A DNA stretch of 64,000 nucleotides from Belliella alkalica (GTDB taxonomy: Bacteria; Bacteroidota; Bacteroidia; Cytophagales; Cyclobacteriaceae): NCBI RefSeq assembly GCF_022549785.1, contig NZ_JAKZGO010000002.1, positions 342,708 through 406,707 on the forward strand, read 5' to 3'. Numbering within the stretch: the first letter of the stretch is position 1; each line of letters starts with the position of its first letter. The notes under the pieces are model-generated. The model did no database searches. It was not told where the DNA came from and saw only the letters and a list, made by a program, of their open reading frames with translations. A program made the position numbers and the translations under genes. Positions 53,814-63,777 of this stretch are shown piece after piece.

Positions 53814-56648
53814 ATGATAATTAAAACAAAAAACATTTTGGGTTTGATGCTCTTTTTCGTAGTGCTGAATGTCTCAGCACAACAAAAAAGGCCTCTGACC
53901 CACGCTGATTATGACGGATGGGAATCTGTTTCATCAGATAAGATTTCTGCCGATGGAAAATGGGTTGGCTTTGAAATCAATCCTCAAGATGGCGATGGTA
54001 GACTAGAGATCGTCAGTCACAGTAATTCTAAAAATAAATTTGTAATTCCAAGAGGAAATAGATTCTCCTTTTCAAATGATAACAATTTTGGAGTAGGAAG
54101 AATTGTTGCACAAAAAGACTCTTTGAAGGTTTTGAAAATCAAGAAAACCAAAGCAGATGAAATGCCAAAAGATACACTTTTTGTGATTCAATTGTCTTCG
54201 GGTAATATTGAAAAAATCGCTAGAGTAAAATCTTTTGCTACTCCAAGAAAAGAGGCTAACTGGTTAGCTGTTCATTTTGAAAAAGAGATTCCTGCAAAAC
54301 CTGCCAAAAAAGCAGAGGGAGATACAACAAAAGTTGCAACGCCTGAAAAACCAAAAAAGACAGATGGCACTAAGCTAATCGTTCGATCTTTTGATGGGAA
54401 AACTAGCTACGAATATGATCGGGTGAAATCTTATGGTTTTTCTGAAAATGGATCACATCTATATTATGTGAAAGCAACAGAGGATACTCTCAAAAATGCA
54501 GGCATATTCCTTCTTGACTTAAAATCTGGTGTGTCTCAAATTATTGATATTGGGAAAACAGATTACATTTCTACACAAATATCAGATTCAAATAAATATT
54601 TGGCTTTTCTGACTACAGAGGATTCTCTGAAAACTAAGAAACCTTATTATGATTTATATCTATATGATATAGCGAAAGCCAGCAATCAGAAAATTGCAGA
54701 TAGGAATTCTGTTGGAATCCTTTCCAATGGTATGATTAGCAAATCTGGAAGGATCAATTTTGCGGAGGATGATAGTCGAGTTTATTTCGGAACAATCAAT
54801 GATTATGCTACATATGCATATGAAGATGATACGACTATATTGGATGAGGAGAGAGTGAAATTAGATATCTGGGGTTGGCAAGATGCTGAGATTCAGCCGA
54901 TGCAATTGAAGAATAAGAATAGAGAGGAAAATAAGAGCTATTTGGCTGCTTACAATATAAAGGACAAGAAAATAATCCAGATAGGAGATGGACAGATCAA
55001 TAGTATCAGTTATGACCCTAAGGCAAAGCATAAAATAGGTATTGCCACTGATGATTCCCCATACCGAAGAGAGTATAGCTGGAATACGCAGATTGGAAGA
55101 GACACTTATTTGGTAAACCTTGAAAATGGAAGCAGAACTTTAATCCAGAAAGCACTATCTGGATATGCTCAACTTTCTCCAAATGGGAAATATGCATATT
55201 GGTATGACAACAGTGACAGTTCTTGGGTAGCTTATGAGATTGCGACTAAGTCCTTCAAAAATTTGACTAAATCTATGAATGTCAACTTTTATAATGAGCA
55301 ACATGACTCGCCATCCTTACCAGGTAGTTATGGTGCAGCAGGTTGGATGAAAGATGATAAGGCATTTTTGGTTTATGACAAATATGATATTTGGAAAATA
55401 GACCCTACTGGAAAGGAATCTCCGAAAAACATAACGTTAGGAGAAGGTAGAAAGCAAACCATTGAATTTAGGAGACAAAGAATTGAAGAGGAGGAAAGGG
55501 AAGGGATTGATCCAGCACTTCCATTTGTATTGACTGCATTCCATGAGTATAATAAGAAAAATGGATTCTATACTGGAGATATTAATGGAGCAAAAGCGCC
55601 TGTTTCGATTGTATTTACCGATCATAGATATATGGGACTGAGCAAAGCAGCAGACTCTAACCTTGCAATCGTAAGAAGATCAACTTACCAGGATTATGCG
55701 GATATTTATGCCACTGATATGTCAATGTCTCAGTTAACGCAACTTTCTCAAGCAAATCCTCAGCAAAAAGATGTTAACTGGGGGACTGTTGAATTGGTAG
55801 AATACCTAGCAAATGATGGAGTACCGTTACAGGGTTTGTTGTTTAAGCCTGAAAATTTTGATTCCAACAAGAAATATCCAATGATGGTGTATTTCTATGA
55901 AAGGAATTCTGATGGCTTGCATAGCTACAGAGCCCCAGCTCCGAGTGCATCGACTATAAATATACCTTATTTTGTAAGTAATGAATATTTGGTCTTTGTA
56001 CCAGATATTAAGTATGACTTAGGTCTACCAGGACCTAGTGCTTACAATTGTATAATTCCAGGAGTTCAGTCTATAGTTGCCAAAGGTTTTGTAGATGTAG
56101 ACAATATGGCTATTCAGGGTCAAAGCTGGGGAGGCTACCAAGTAGCTCATTTGATCACGAGAACCAACATGTTCAAAGCTGCTGGAGCAGGAGCGCCGGT
56201 TGTGAACATGACTTCAGCATACGGTGGTATTCGTTGGGGAACAGGTATGAGTAGGATGTTCCAATACGAACAAACGCAGAGTAGGATTGGTGGCACATTG
56301 TGGGAAAAACCTTTGTACTATTTAGAAAATTCACCATTGTTCTATATGGATAGAGTTCAGACACCAGTGTTGATAATGCACAATGATGCTGATGGAGCAG
56401 TGCCATGGTACCAAGGAATTGAGATGTTTATGGCATTGAAAAGGTTAAATCAACCAGCTTGGCTATTGCAATACAATGATGAGGACCATAATCTTGTCCA
56501 AAGAAAAAACAGAAAGGACCTTTCAGTGAGATTGTCACAGTTTTTTGATCATTATCTTAAGGGAGCTCCAGCACCATTGTGGATGACAGAGGGTTTGCCG
56601 GCAGTGGAAAAGGGTAGGACTTTAAAGTATGAGTTAGGTGATAATTAA
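53814..56648 (+). CDS. S9-family prolyl oligopeptidase
   Basis: A 944-residue exported serine peptidase. The signal peptide ends at VSA-Q (about 22). The N-terminal two thirds have the repeated WD-like strands of the S9 propeller, with a Lys/Pro-rich stretch (about 163-185). The C-terminal alpha/beta hydrolase has Ser771 in GQSWGGYQ, Asp in HNDADGAVPW (about 857) and His in NDEDHNLVQ (about 892). It would cut short peptides, often dipeptides from the N-terminus. It follows the M14 gene by 142 bases and has its own terminator. Confidence 0.9.
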   Translation: MIIKTKNILGLMLFFVVLNVSAQQKRPLTHADYDGWESVSSDKISADGKWVGFEINPQDGDGRLEIVSHSNSKNKFVIPRGNRFSFSNDNNFGVGRIVAQKDSLKVLKIKKTKADEMPKDTLFVIQLSSGNIEKIARVKSFATPRKEANWLAVHFEKEIPAKPAKKAEGDTTKVATPEKPKKTDGTKLIVRSFDGKTSYEYDRVKSYGFSENGSHLYYVKATEDTLKNAGIFLLDLKSGVSQIIDIGKTDYISTQISDSNKYLAFLTTEDSLKTKKPYYDLYLYDIAKASNQKIADRNSVGILSNGMISKSGRINFAEDDSRVYFGTINDYATYAYEDDTTILDEERVKLDIWGWQDAEIQPMQLKNKNREENKSYLAAYNIKDKKIIQIGDGQINSISYDPKAKHKIGIATDDSPYRREYSWNTQIGRDTYLVNLENGSRTLIQKALSGYAQLSPNGKYAYWYDNSDSSWVAYEIATKSFKNLTKSMNVNFYNEQHDSPSLPGSYGAAGWMKDDKAFLVYDKYDIWKIDPTGKESPKNITLGEGRKQTIEFRRQRIEEEEREGIDPALPFVLTAFHEYNKKNGFYTGDINGAKAPVSIVFTDHRYMGLSKAADSNLAIVRRSTYQDYADIYATDMSMSQLTQLSQANPQQKDVNWGTVELVEYLANDGVPLQGLLFKPENFDSNKKYPMMVYFYERNSDGLHSYRAPAPSASTINIPYFVSNEYLVFVPDIKYDLGLPGPSAYNCIIPGVQSIVAKGFVDVDNMAIQGQSWGGYQVAHLITRTNMFKAAGAGAPVVNMTSAYGGIRWGTGMSRMFQYEQTQSRIGGTLWEKPLYYLENSPLFYMDRVQTPVLIMHNDADGAVPWYQGIEMFMALKRLNQPAWLLQYNDEDHNLVQRKNRKDLSVRLSQFFDHYLKGAPAPLWMTEGLPAVEKGRTLKYELGDN

Positions 56649-56668
56649 TCGACTTTTCTATTAGAGAG

Positions 56669-56703
56669 CACCCCTTCATAAATTATTTGAAGGGGTGTTT
56701 TTG
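56669..56703 (+). terminator. Terminator after the S9 peptidase gene
   Basis: Stem CACCCCTTCA/TGAAGGGGTG (56669-56678 and 56688-56697) followed by five T. Confidence 0.9.
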
Positions 56704-56861
56704 CATAAAACAAAGATATATTTTAAAAAAAAGTGATCTAAACTATTATGAAAATAGTATGGCACAATACATTTATTGAAATTACATAAAATACTAACAT
56801 GAAAAACCTATATTTGAAATTCACAAACCAAAATTAAACCCCATATAATCAATCTCAACCT

Positions 56862-58505
56862 ATGTTATTAGAACCTTTAGATCTCATTGTATTCATTGGC
56901 TATTGTTGCCTAATTATCGGAATGGGTCTTTTTGTCTCTCGGGAAAAAAAGGGCCATGTTAAAAATTCGCAGGATTATTTCCTTGCTTCCAAAGCTTTAC
57001 CATGGTGGGCTGTTGGAGCTTCTCTTATCGCTTCCAATATTTCTGCCGAGCAGTTTATAGGAATGTCAGGTTCCGGTTTTGCACTGGGATTAGCCATATC
57101 TACTTACGAGTGGATGGCTGCAATCACACTTATAGTTGTAGCGGTTTTCTTTTTGCCAGTTTATATCAAAAAAGGCATTTACACCATGCCGGGATTTCTT
57201 TTGGATAGATATGATACTCGTGTAAGGACCACAATGGCCGTGTTTTGGTTGGCTTTGTATGTATTTGTGAATTTGACATCAGTATTATATTTAGGTGCCT
57301 TAAGTTTGAATACAATTATGGATGTGCCAATGACATACGGAATCATTGGGTTGGCATTGTTTGCCATGATTTATTCAATTTATGGAGGGCTCAAGGCAGT
57401 TGCTTGGACTGATGTAGTTCAAGTTTTCTTTTTGATTGCAGGTGGTTTGGCGACTACTTACATAGCATTGACTATGGTAGGAAGTGGGAGTGCATGGGAC
57501 GGATTGAGTCTTTTGAGACAGGAAGTGCCAGGGCATTTTTCTATGATACTTTCAAAAGGTGAAATGATGATCCCAGACGGAAAAGGAGGTACAAGAGATG
57601 CCTATATGGATTTGCCAGGAATCAGCGTGCTCGTTGGAGGTATGTGGATTACTAATTTGAGTTATTGGGGATTCAACCAATATATTACTCAGCGTGCTCT
57701 TGCAGCCAAGAGTTTAGATGAAGCGCAAAAAGGGATGATCTTTGCAGGATTCTTAAAATTGTTAATGCCTTTGATAGTGGTAGTTCCAGGGATAGCTGCT
57801 TTGGTAATAGTAAATAACGGTATTGATACAGGTTTTGTTGAGTCTATGAAAGATCCTGTGACAGGAATCATTAAATCTGATAGAGCATATCCTACTTTAC
57901 TACAATTACTTCCTACAGGCCTGAAAGGTTTGGCGTTTGCAGCACTTACCGCAGCAATTATTTCTTCACTCGCTTCAATGGCAAATAGTACTTCGACAAT
58001 CTTTACAATGGATATCTATAAGAAGTATTTTGGTCAAAATGCTTCAGAATCTAAGCAGGTAAAAGTGGGTAGGATTACTGCCGTAATAGCATTTGTTATA
58101 GCGGCTATCGTTGCACCTGCTTTGGGAGAATTGGATCAAGCATTTCAGTTTATTCAAGAATACACTGGTTTCGTAAGTCCAGGAGTATTTGCAATATTCT
58201 TCTTTGGTGTTTTCTGGAAAAAAACCACTTCCAATGCAGCACTTACAGGTGCAGCGCTTAGTATCCCTTTATCAGTTGTATTGAAAGAGTTTTGGCCAAC
58301 CCTACCATTTTTGGACAGAATGGGGTTAGTTTTCCTCATTTTGTCAGGCTTGATGATTTTGATTAGTTTGGTTGAAGGCAAAGGAAAAGATCATCCAAAT
58401 AGCATTGATATCAGCGGGGATATTTTCAAAACCACCTTCGGCTTCAAGATTGGTGCATTTATTATAGTTTTGATAACAACAGCTTTATATATTGTTTTCT
58501 GGTAA
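56862..58505 (+). CDS. Sodium:solute symporter (SSS family)
   Basis: A 547-residue membrane transporter with about 13-14 helices. Features include LALFAMIYSIYGGLKAVAWTDVVQ (a sodium-site-like region, outlined, about 165-188), NLSYWGFNQYITQRALAAKSLDEAQKG (about 264-290) and AALTAAIISSLASMANSTSTIFTMDIYKK (about 363-391). It is of the SGLT type, so the substrate may be a sugar or a small organic solute. The peptidase neighbours make an amino acid or peptide product also possible. Confidence 0.9.
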   Translation: MLLEPLDLIVFIGYCCLIIGMGLFVSREKKGHVKNSQDYFLASKALPWWAVGASLIASNISAEQFIGMSGSGFALGLAISTYEWMAAITLIVVAVFFLPVYIKKGIYTMPGFLLDRYDTRVRTTMAVFWLALYVFVNLTSVLYLGALSLNTIMDVPMTYGIIGLALFAMIYSIYGGLKAVAWTDVVQVFFLIAGGLATTYIALTMVGSGSAWDGLSLLRQEVPGHFSMILSKGEMMIPDGKGGTRDAYMDLPGISVLVGGMWITNLSYWGFNQYITQRALAAKSLDEAQKGMIFAGFLKLLMPLIVVVPGIAALVIVNNGIDTGFVESMKDPVTGIIKSDRAYPTLLQLLPTGLKGLAFAALTAAIISSLASMANSTSTIFTMDIYKKYFGQNASESKQVKVGRITAVIAFVIAAIVAPALGELDQAFQFIQEYTGFVSPGVFAIFFFGVFWKKTTSNAALTGAALSIPLSVVLKEFWPTLPFLDRMGLVFLILSGLMILISLVEGKGKDHPNSIDISGDIFKTTFGFKIGAFIIVLITTALYIVFW

Positions 58506-58613
58506 AAATATAAGAATGTATTTGAATTTGTAGTTGTGATGGGATTACCTAGAAAATTAATCCATTCACAATCGTTAAAATTCTAGATAGAATTCAATTA
58601 TTTTATTCAGTTT

Positions 58614-58662
58614 TAAATCCTCAAAATTTTCAGATTTTCTGAAAGCTTTGAGGATTTTTATT
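58614..58662 (+). terminator. Terminator after the symporter gene
   Basis: Outer stem AAATCCTCAAA/TTTGAGGATTT around 58615-58657 with an inner TTTTCAG/CTGAAAG stem, followed by T-rich sequence. Confidence 0.8.
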
Positions 58663-58777
58663 TTCATGGCTTGAAAGTTGTTTTAACACAAACCTAGTTA
58701 ATTACCAGTAATACAAACTTTTGAATCTGAGCAATAATATTATTGCTAGGTTTGTTCATATAAAACATTTATTCAGT

Positions 58778-60307
58778 ATGCCAATCATAGGAGAAATTAT
58801 AAAAAGATCTGTTGAAGCCGTAGACAAGATTTTTACAAATTCAGACCCTAAAGAAGCCCAAGAAAAAGCGTTGGAATCATTGTTGTCCAAAGCAAAAAAC
58901 ACATCTTTTGGTAAGTATTATCAATTTGAAAAGATACTTAAGTCTGAAAATATCAGAGAAGAATTTGCTAAGGAAGTTCCTTATTTTGATTACGATCAAC
59001 TTCGAGATGAGTGGTGGCAGAAAGTAATAGATGGTGGTGAGGACGTGACTTGGCCAGGTAAAGTCAAATTTTTTGCTGTATCAAGTGGTACTACGAGTAC
59101 AAAAAAGCACATACCAGTCACAGATGATATGCTTCAGTCAATCAGACGGGCTGGTATGCAACAGATTAAGGGTATTGCAGATTTTGATTTACCTGCAGAA
59201 TTTTTCGAAAAAGAGATTTTGATGTTTGGTAGTAGTACCAATCTGAAAGAAGTCAATGGACATTTTGAAGGAGAGATCAGTGGGATCAGTGCTAGTCAGA
59301 TTCCTTTTTGGTTTGAGGGTTTTTATAGACCTGGTAAGGAGATTTCCTCCATAGATGATTGGGATCAGAGAGTTGAAGAACTAGCAAAGGAATCTGCAAA
59401 CTGGGATATAGGTGCTGTCTCTGGCATCCCTTCTTGGATAGAACTGATGATCAAAAAAGTAATCGAATACAACAAAGCAGAAACAATCCATGATGTATGG
59501 CCTAATTTTCAGGTTTATACTTCTGGGGGAGTAGCATTTGAGCCATATAGAAAATCATTTGAAAAACTCTGTGGCAAGGAAATCATTGTGATCGATACTT
59601 ACTTGGCTTCAGAGGGATATATAGCAACCCAACTTAGGAAAGAAACAGATGCCATGGCTTTGATTACAGACAATGGGATTTATTTTGAATTTGTACCATT
59701 TGTTCCCGAGAATATGGCCGAAGATGGAAGTGTGAATCAAGAAGCTAAGTCAGTCAGAATTGAAGATGTTGAAGAGGGGGTGGATTATGTTTTGCTTATT
59801 AGCACAGTTTCTGGGGCTTGGCGATATATGATTGGTGATACTGTTGCATTTACAGACAAGGAAAGAGGCGAAATAAAGATAACAGGAAGGACGAAGCATT
59901 TTCTCAATGTTGTTGGTTCACAACTTTCAGTAATCCAGATGAATAATGCTATGGAACAGATAAGTGATGAATTTAACTGTCAAATTAAAGAATTCACAGT
60001 AGCTGCTGTTTTGGAAGAAGGTGATTACCTTCATAGATGGTATCTTGGAATAGAAGGGGAGACTAAGGGTAACGAAAAAGATTTTGCTGAGCGATTGGAT
60101 AGTGTCTTGCAGGAAAATAACAAGAACTACAAAGTTGCTAGAGGAAAGGCTCTGAAAAATGTTGAAGTGAAGCTTATCTCTGACGAGATGTTTAGAAAGT
60201 GGACTGAAGAAACCAAACAAAAAGGTGGCCAGGTAAAGATCCCAAGGGTTATGAAAGAAAATGATTTCAGAGAATGGGAAGAATACGTTTCCAAAACCAA
60301 ATTGTAA
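58778..60307 (+). CDS. GH3-family acyl-adenylating enzyme
   Basis: A 509-residue protein read from ATG 58778 (MPIIGEIIKRS); a TTG at 58721 would add 19 residues. It belongs to the GH3 family, acyl-adenylate enzymes known in plants for joining auxin or jasmonate to amino acids. Motifs are FFAVSSGTTSTKKHIPVT (ATP site, about 102-119), YTSGGVAFEPYRKSF and VVGSQLSVIQ. The bacterial substrate is unknown, and amide formation with an amino acid is an inference from the family. It is a single gene meeting the next one end to end. Confidence 0.85.
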   Translation: MPIIGEIIKRSVEAVDKIFTNSDPKEAQEKALESLLSKAKNTSFGKYYQFEKILKSENIREEFAKEVPYFDYDQLRDEWWQKVIDGGEDVTWPGKVKFFAVSSGTTSTKKHIPVTDDMLQSIRRAGMQQIKGIADFDLPAEFFEKEILMFGSSTNLKEVNGHFEGEISGISASQIPFWFEGFYRPGKEISSIDDWDQRVEELAKESANWDIGAVSGIPSWIELMIKKVIEYNKAETIHDVWPNFQVYTSGGVAFEPYRKSFEKLCGKEIIVIDTYLASEGYIATQLRKETDAMALITDNGIYFEFVPFVPENMAEDGSVNQEAKSVRIEDVEEGVDYVLLISTVSGAWRYMIGDTVAFTDKERGEIKITGRTKHFLNVVGSQLSVIQMNNAMEQISDEFNCQIKEFTVAAVLEEGDYLHRWYLGIEGETKGNEKDFAERLDSVLQENNKNYKVARGKALKNVEVKLISDEMFRKWTEETKQKGGQVKIPRVMKENDFREWEEYVSKTKL

Positions 60308-60315
60308 TTACTGAA

Positions 60316-60888
60316 TCAATCCTTGAGTGATTTGTTCTCCATCAAGTACATAATTTCCTCAGGGGGTAAATAAAGTTTATTGATCTTTTGAATATACTTT
60401 TCTGGCATTCCTGCTTGATGTAGAATAAAATCCTTTGTGGCTAAAATATAGTCACCTAGTCCGTGATTTACTGCATATGTATCGGCTACTCTTTCTGCTG
60501 ATATGATGAAGCTTTTCGAAGTGAGATAGCCTATTCCAAAAAGAATCATAGACCAATTACTCCTATTCAAATAATCCATGATATGGCCAAGCTCATGACC
60601 TATCCATCCTATGAGGACGTTTTTAGGGAGCATATGAATTGGAGTTATTTCACCTTTTAAAGCAAAGAACCTACTAATTTTGATGACGTAGGTTCTTTTT
60701 TTTCTTGATCCAAACATTGTGCTGAATTTGGGTTGAGCTTGCATTACAGATTTTCTGATATTTTCGCTTAACTTAAATTCAATAGTGATATCGGCCAGGT
60801 CTGGATAGAAATCAAGTGCATTTATGATGACAACTTTCAGCTCACTTGGAATACTGTTTTGGATGTATTTGGTTTCTGTTAATTTCAT
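60316..60888 (-). CDS. HExxH metalloprotease-like protein
   Basis: A 190-residue protein read from ATG 60888. It has the zinc motif HELGH in IGHELGHIMDYL (about 98-102) and a downstream SAERVADTYAVNHGL (about 128-142), with Glu or Asp as likely third ligand. This is the gluzincin layout of M48-type peptidases. No clear signal peptide is seen. A weakly hydrophobic segment (SMILFGIGYLT, about 112-122) could touch the membrane. The substrate is unknown. Confidence 0.7.
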   Translation of the reverse strand: MKLTETKYIQNSIPSELKVVIINALDFYPDLADITIEFKLSENIRKSVMQAQPKFSTMFGSRKKRTYVIKISRFFALKGEITPIHMLPKNVLIGWIGHELGHIMDYLNRSNWSMILFGIGYLTSKSFIISAERVADTYAVNHGLGDYILATKDFILHQAGMPEKYIQKINKLYLPPEEIMYLMENKSLKD

Positions 60889-61023
60889 ATTCAATGGTAC
60901 ATTTTTGATGAATATAGATCAAAATTAAACTCATTGTTAATTGGATCTTTTGAAAAATTAAATGCTTGGGTTTTGATTGTTTGTATCTAAACAAAAATGA
61001 TGTTTTTTTAACTCTTCATAGGC

Positions 61024-62094
61024 CTATTCATCTTGCGGTATTTTACGTAAAGGTTTCTCCCAATCAAATGTAGCTGAAATAGGATAGTGATCAGAATAAT
61101 CAACTTCACGGTGAGTCTTAAAACGCACAACCTGAAGAATATCATCATAGAAGATGTTGTCAATTCTCAAGAAAAAGAGAACTTTGTTATATGTAAAACC
61201 AAACCCTCTTCCTGCATTTTCGAAAGCATTTTCCATTATTTTTCTCAAAGAGAAATAGGTGTAACTATATGGGACATCATTGAAATCCCCAACAAGGATA
61301 TTGGCATATGGACTATTGCTCATGTGTTCTTTTAGGATTTCAATTTGAGAAGCTCTCACCAATTGACCGCGTTTTAGTTTTCCCAAAGTTTCCCTATAGT
61401 TTTCCTTGATTCCATCTAGGTTACTCAATCCTTCTGAAGAAATACTCATTGACTCTAAGTGGGCATTATATATTCTGATGGTGTCTTTATCAACTTTTAT
61501 ATCAGCGAAGATTACTCCATTATTGCTTTTAGTGTCAAATACTCGCCCTTCATTAATGATAGGATGTTTGCTGAAAATAACCATTCCATAAGAGCGCTTC
61601 GTTGGGTTCCCAACGATTTCCTGATATGAGTACTCATAACCGCTATCTGTGCCTATTGCTTTAATGGCATTTTGTGAAGGAGTAGTAAAATCTTGATAAA
61701 ACTCTTGAAAGCACTTTATGTCAGATGGATTATCTTTTAGCCACTTTATAATATTTTTTGTCACCGTATTGTGATCTTCACCAATTTTTGTGTATCTCAA
61801 TAAATGCACATTATAACTCAAAACAGAAAGTCCTTGAGGATTTTCTGGTCGTGGATTAAATTGTAGTGTAACTCCAACAAACTTCCATCCAAAAATCAAC
61901 GCTATTAGAGGTAAAAGGGCAAGTCTTCTTTTTGCTAGTGTTAAAAGTATTAATATCAGTATGTTGATAATTATCAATGGTGGAATTAAAAGTGTTAATA
62001 AACCTGCGTAAGGGAAAAACTCTGGCGAAATGTAAACACTGAAAAATAAAATAAGCGAGAAGCAGAATATAGTGCCAGTTAGAATTCGCAACAT
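61024..62094 (-). CDS. Membrane-anchored endonuclease/exonuclease/phosphatase protein
   Basis: A 356-residue protein with three or so N-terminal membrane segments (about 3-23, 30-55, 60-78) and a C-terminal EEP domain. Active-site parts are SYNVHLLR (about 91-98), FQEFYQDF (about 127-134), NAHLES, LVGDFNDVPYS (about 271-281) and SDHYPISA (about 337-344). The domain cuts nucleic acids or phosphodiesters, including sphingomyelin-like lipids. With the membrane anchor, an extracytoplasmic lipid or nucleic acid substrate is possible. Confidence 0.88.
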   Translation of the reverse strand: MLRILTGTIFCFSLILFFSVYISPEFFPYAGLLTLLIPPLIIINILILILLTLAKRRLALLPLIALIFGWKFVGVTLQFNPRPENPQGLSVLSYNVHLLRYTKIGEDHNTVTKNIIKWLKDNPSDIKCFQEFYQDFTTPSQNAIKAIGTDSGYEYSYQEIVGNPTKRSYGMVIFSKHPIINEGRVFDTKSNNGVIFADIKVDKDTIRIYNAHLESMSISSEGLSNLDGIKENYRETLGKLKRGQLVRASQIEILKEHMSNSPYANILVGDFNDVPYSYTYFSLRKIMENAFENAGRGFGFTYNKVLFFLRIDNIFYDDILQVVRFKTHREVDYSDHYPISATFDWEKPLRKIPQDE

Positions 62095-62208
62095 GAGTTT
62101 TTTTTAAAATCGAAATTATGTCTTTAACTTGTTCTTTGCAAGTTTTTAGTTTTCTTTAGCCTTGTTATTGTTACATTTACTTATCAAACCACAACAAATA
62201 AATTTATT

Positions 62209-63084
62209 ATGATCAAGAAAAACTTAACTTTATTATTGTCAATGGCAGCTTTTTTTTATGCATGTAGCCCATCCAGCAATAATGAAACCGAAGATTCCCA
62301 ACAAGAAAATGAAAGTAAGATCTCAGATGGATGGATTCAGCTATTCAATGGAGAAGATTTGAATGATTGGGTTGTAAAAATTTCCAAACATGAGCTCAAT
62401 GATAATTTTGCGAATACATTTAGGGTAGAAGATGGTTTGATGAAAGTTCGTTATGATGAATATGATCAATTTGATAAACAATATGGACATATTTTTTACA
62501 AAAATCCTTTTTCATATTATCTGTTGAGAGTAGAATATAGATTTGTGGGAGAGCAAGCAGAAGGGGGAGAAGGTTGGGCTACAAGGAATAGTGGTGCAAT
62601 GCTACATTCCCAAGATCCTGCAACAATGATGGTTGATCAAGATTTCCCAATATCCATTGAAGGACAAATGCTTGGGGGAGATGGAGAAAATCCAAGACCA
62701 ACAAGTAATCTTTGTACTCCGGGTACAAATGTAGTTATCGATGGGGAGTTGTTTACGCCACATTGTGTTACAGCTAATTCCAAGACTTATCATGGCGAAC
62801 AATGGGTGACAGCTGAGTTTTTGGTTTTGGGAGATTCTGTAGTTCACCATATTTTGGAAGGTGAAAAAGTATTGACTTACTACAGCCCACAGATTGGCGG
62901 TGATAATGTCAACCCTTTTGATCCAGAAGTAAAGGTTGATGGGAAGCCACTAAAATCTGGCTACATCTCATTACAGAGTGAAAGTCACCCCATTGACTTT
63001 AGAAAAGTTGAGCTTTTTGATTTAGCACCGTATTCTGAAAGCAAAGAAATGCTTCAAAAAGCAATTGATAAGATCATGAAGTAA
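62209..63084 (+). CDS. DUF1080 (3-keto-disaccharide hydrolase-type) lipoprotein
   Basis: A 291-residue lipoprotein (lipobox FFYAC, Cys about 19). The DUF1080 beta-jelly-roll starts at DGWIQLFNGEDLNDWVVKI (about 41-59). NSGAMLHSQDP (about 127-137), SIEGQMLGG and SGYISLQSESHPIDFRKVEL (about 251-270) match the family. Members bind or cleave sugars, some acting on 3-keto-glycosides. It is probably periplasmic. It meets the IscA-like gene end to end, with a hairpin between. Confidence 0.9.
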   Translation: MIKKNLTLLLSMAAFFYACSPSSNNETEDSQQENESKISDGWIQLFNGEDLNDWVVKISKHELNDNFANTFRVEDGLMKVRYDEYDQFDKQYGHIFYKNPFSYYLLRVEYRFVGEQAEGGEGWATRNSGAMLHSQDPATMMVDQDFPISIEGQMLGGDGENPRPTSNLCTPGTNVVIDGELFTPHCVTANSKTYHGEQWVTAEFLVLGDSVVHHILEGEKVLTYYSPQIGGDNVNPFDPEVKVDGKPLKSGYISLQSESHPIDFRKVELFDLAPYSESKEMLQKAIDKIMK

Positions 63085-63088
63085 AAAA

Positions 63089-63121
63089 TATGATGCGGGG
63101 TAGGGAGCTACCCTGCATCAT
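63089..63121. terminator. Hairpin between convergent genes
   Basis: Stem ATGATGCGGGGTAG/CTACCCTGCATCAT with one G:T pair, covering the gap between the DUF1080 gene and the IscA-like gene. A strong hairpin with little T-tract. It reaches into the last codons of the minus-strand gene. Confidence 0.7.
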
Positions 63122-63425
63122 GTCTTTTGGGGATATCAGGGTTGACGAAAGTAAAGCCTCTTGCTTCATTCCCTTCATAGAAGTCAATCTGCATCCCCAT
63201 CAAAAACATTATATGCTTTTTTTCGATCAATACAGGAATTTGATTTATAGTGAATTGCTGATCGCCATCTTTAAGTTTGTCAAATCCTAAAGCATAAGAC
63301 ATTCCTCCGCATCCACCACCTTTGACCCCCACGCGAAGTGAATAGTCTGTAGGGATATTTTTATTAGACATGATATTTTTTATCTCGTCTTGTGCCTTTT
63401 CTGTAATGGTAACTGGTATGATCAT
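63108..63425 (-). CDS. HesB/IscA-family Fe-S protein without the C-terminal CxC
   Basis: A 105-residue A-type Fe-S carrier. The fold is clear (MIIPVTITEKAQDEIKNIM..., RVGVKGGGCGGMSYALGFD, with Cys39, and DFYEGNEARGFTFVNPD). A-type proteins normally hold a second pair of cysteines (CxC) near the C-terminus. Here the tail ends PDIPKRHDAG and Cys39 is the only cysteine. It may act in a changed way, or bind through other ligands or a dimer. It is not in the suf operon. Confidence 0.85.
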   Translation of the reverse strand: MIIPVTITEKAQDEIKNIMSNKNIPTDYSLRVGVKGGGCGGMSYALGFDKLKDGDQQFTINQIPVLIEKKHIMFLMGMQIDFYEGNEARGFTFVNPDIPKRHDAG

Positions 63426-63777
63426 GTTTTATAAATAGAAATTTTAGGCTTTGGGTTCATTTTTTAACTCCAAAAGTAATTAAATCATATCACTTTCAAT
63501 AAATGCCTTGTAAATTATCCTTGGTTTTTCAAGAGGTTAGTGTTTTCAGAGATCTTTGGTTTGAAAATTACACCAATTGGTAAAAAAAATACACTTTAAT
63601 TAAAATAATGGTTTTAATATTAACTTATATTATTTAGATTAACAGAAAATTTAGAGATATAGGTTAAAAAATATACTTATAAATTAAATTTTGTCGCCCA
63701 AATAACCTTTTTGTATAACAATTTTAGCTGTTGCTTATTGTTATTTGACCTTTACTGTAATTTTAACACCCATTTAT
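63426..63777. other. Divergent intergenic region
   Basis: About 352 very AT-rich bases between the IscA-like gene and the aminotransferase. I see no ORF or hairpin. Promoters for both sides are expected. Confidence 0.5.
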
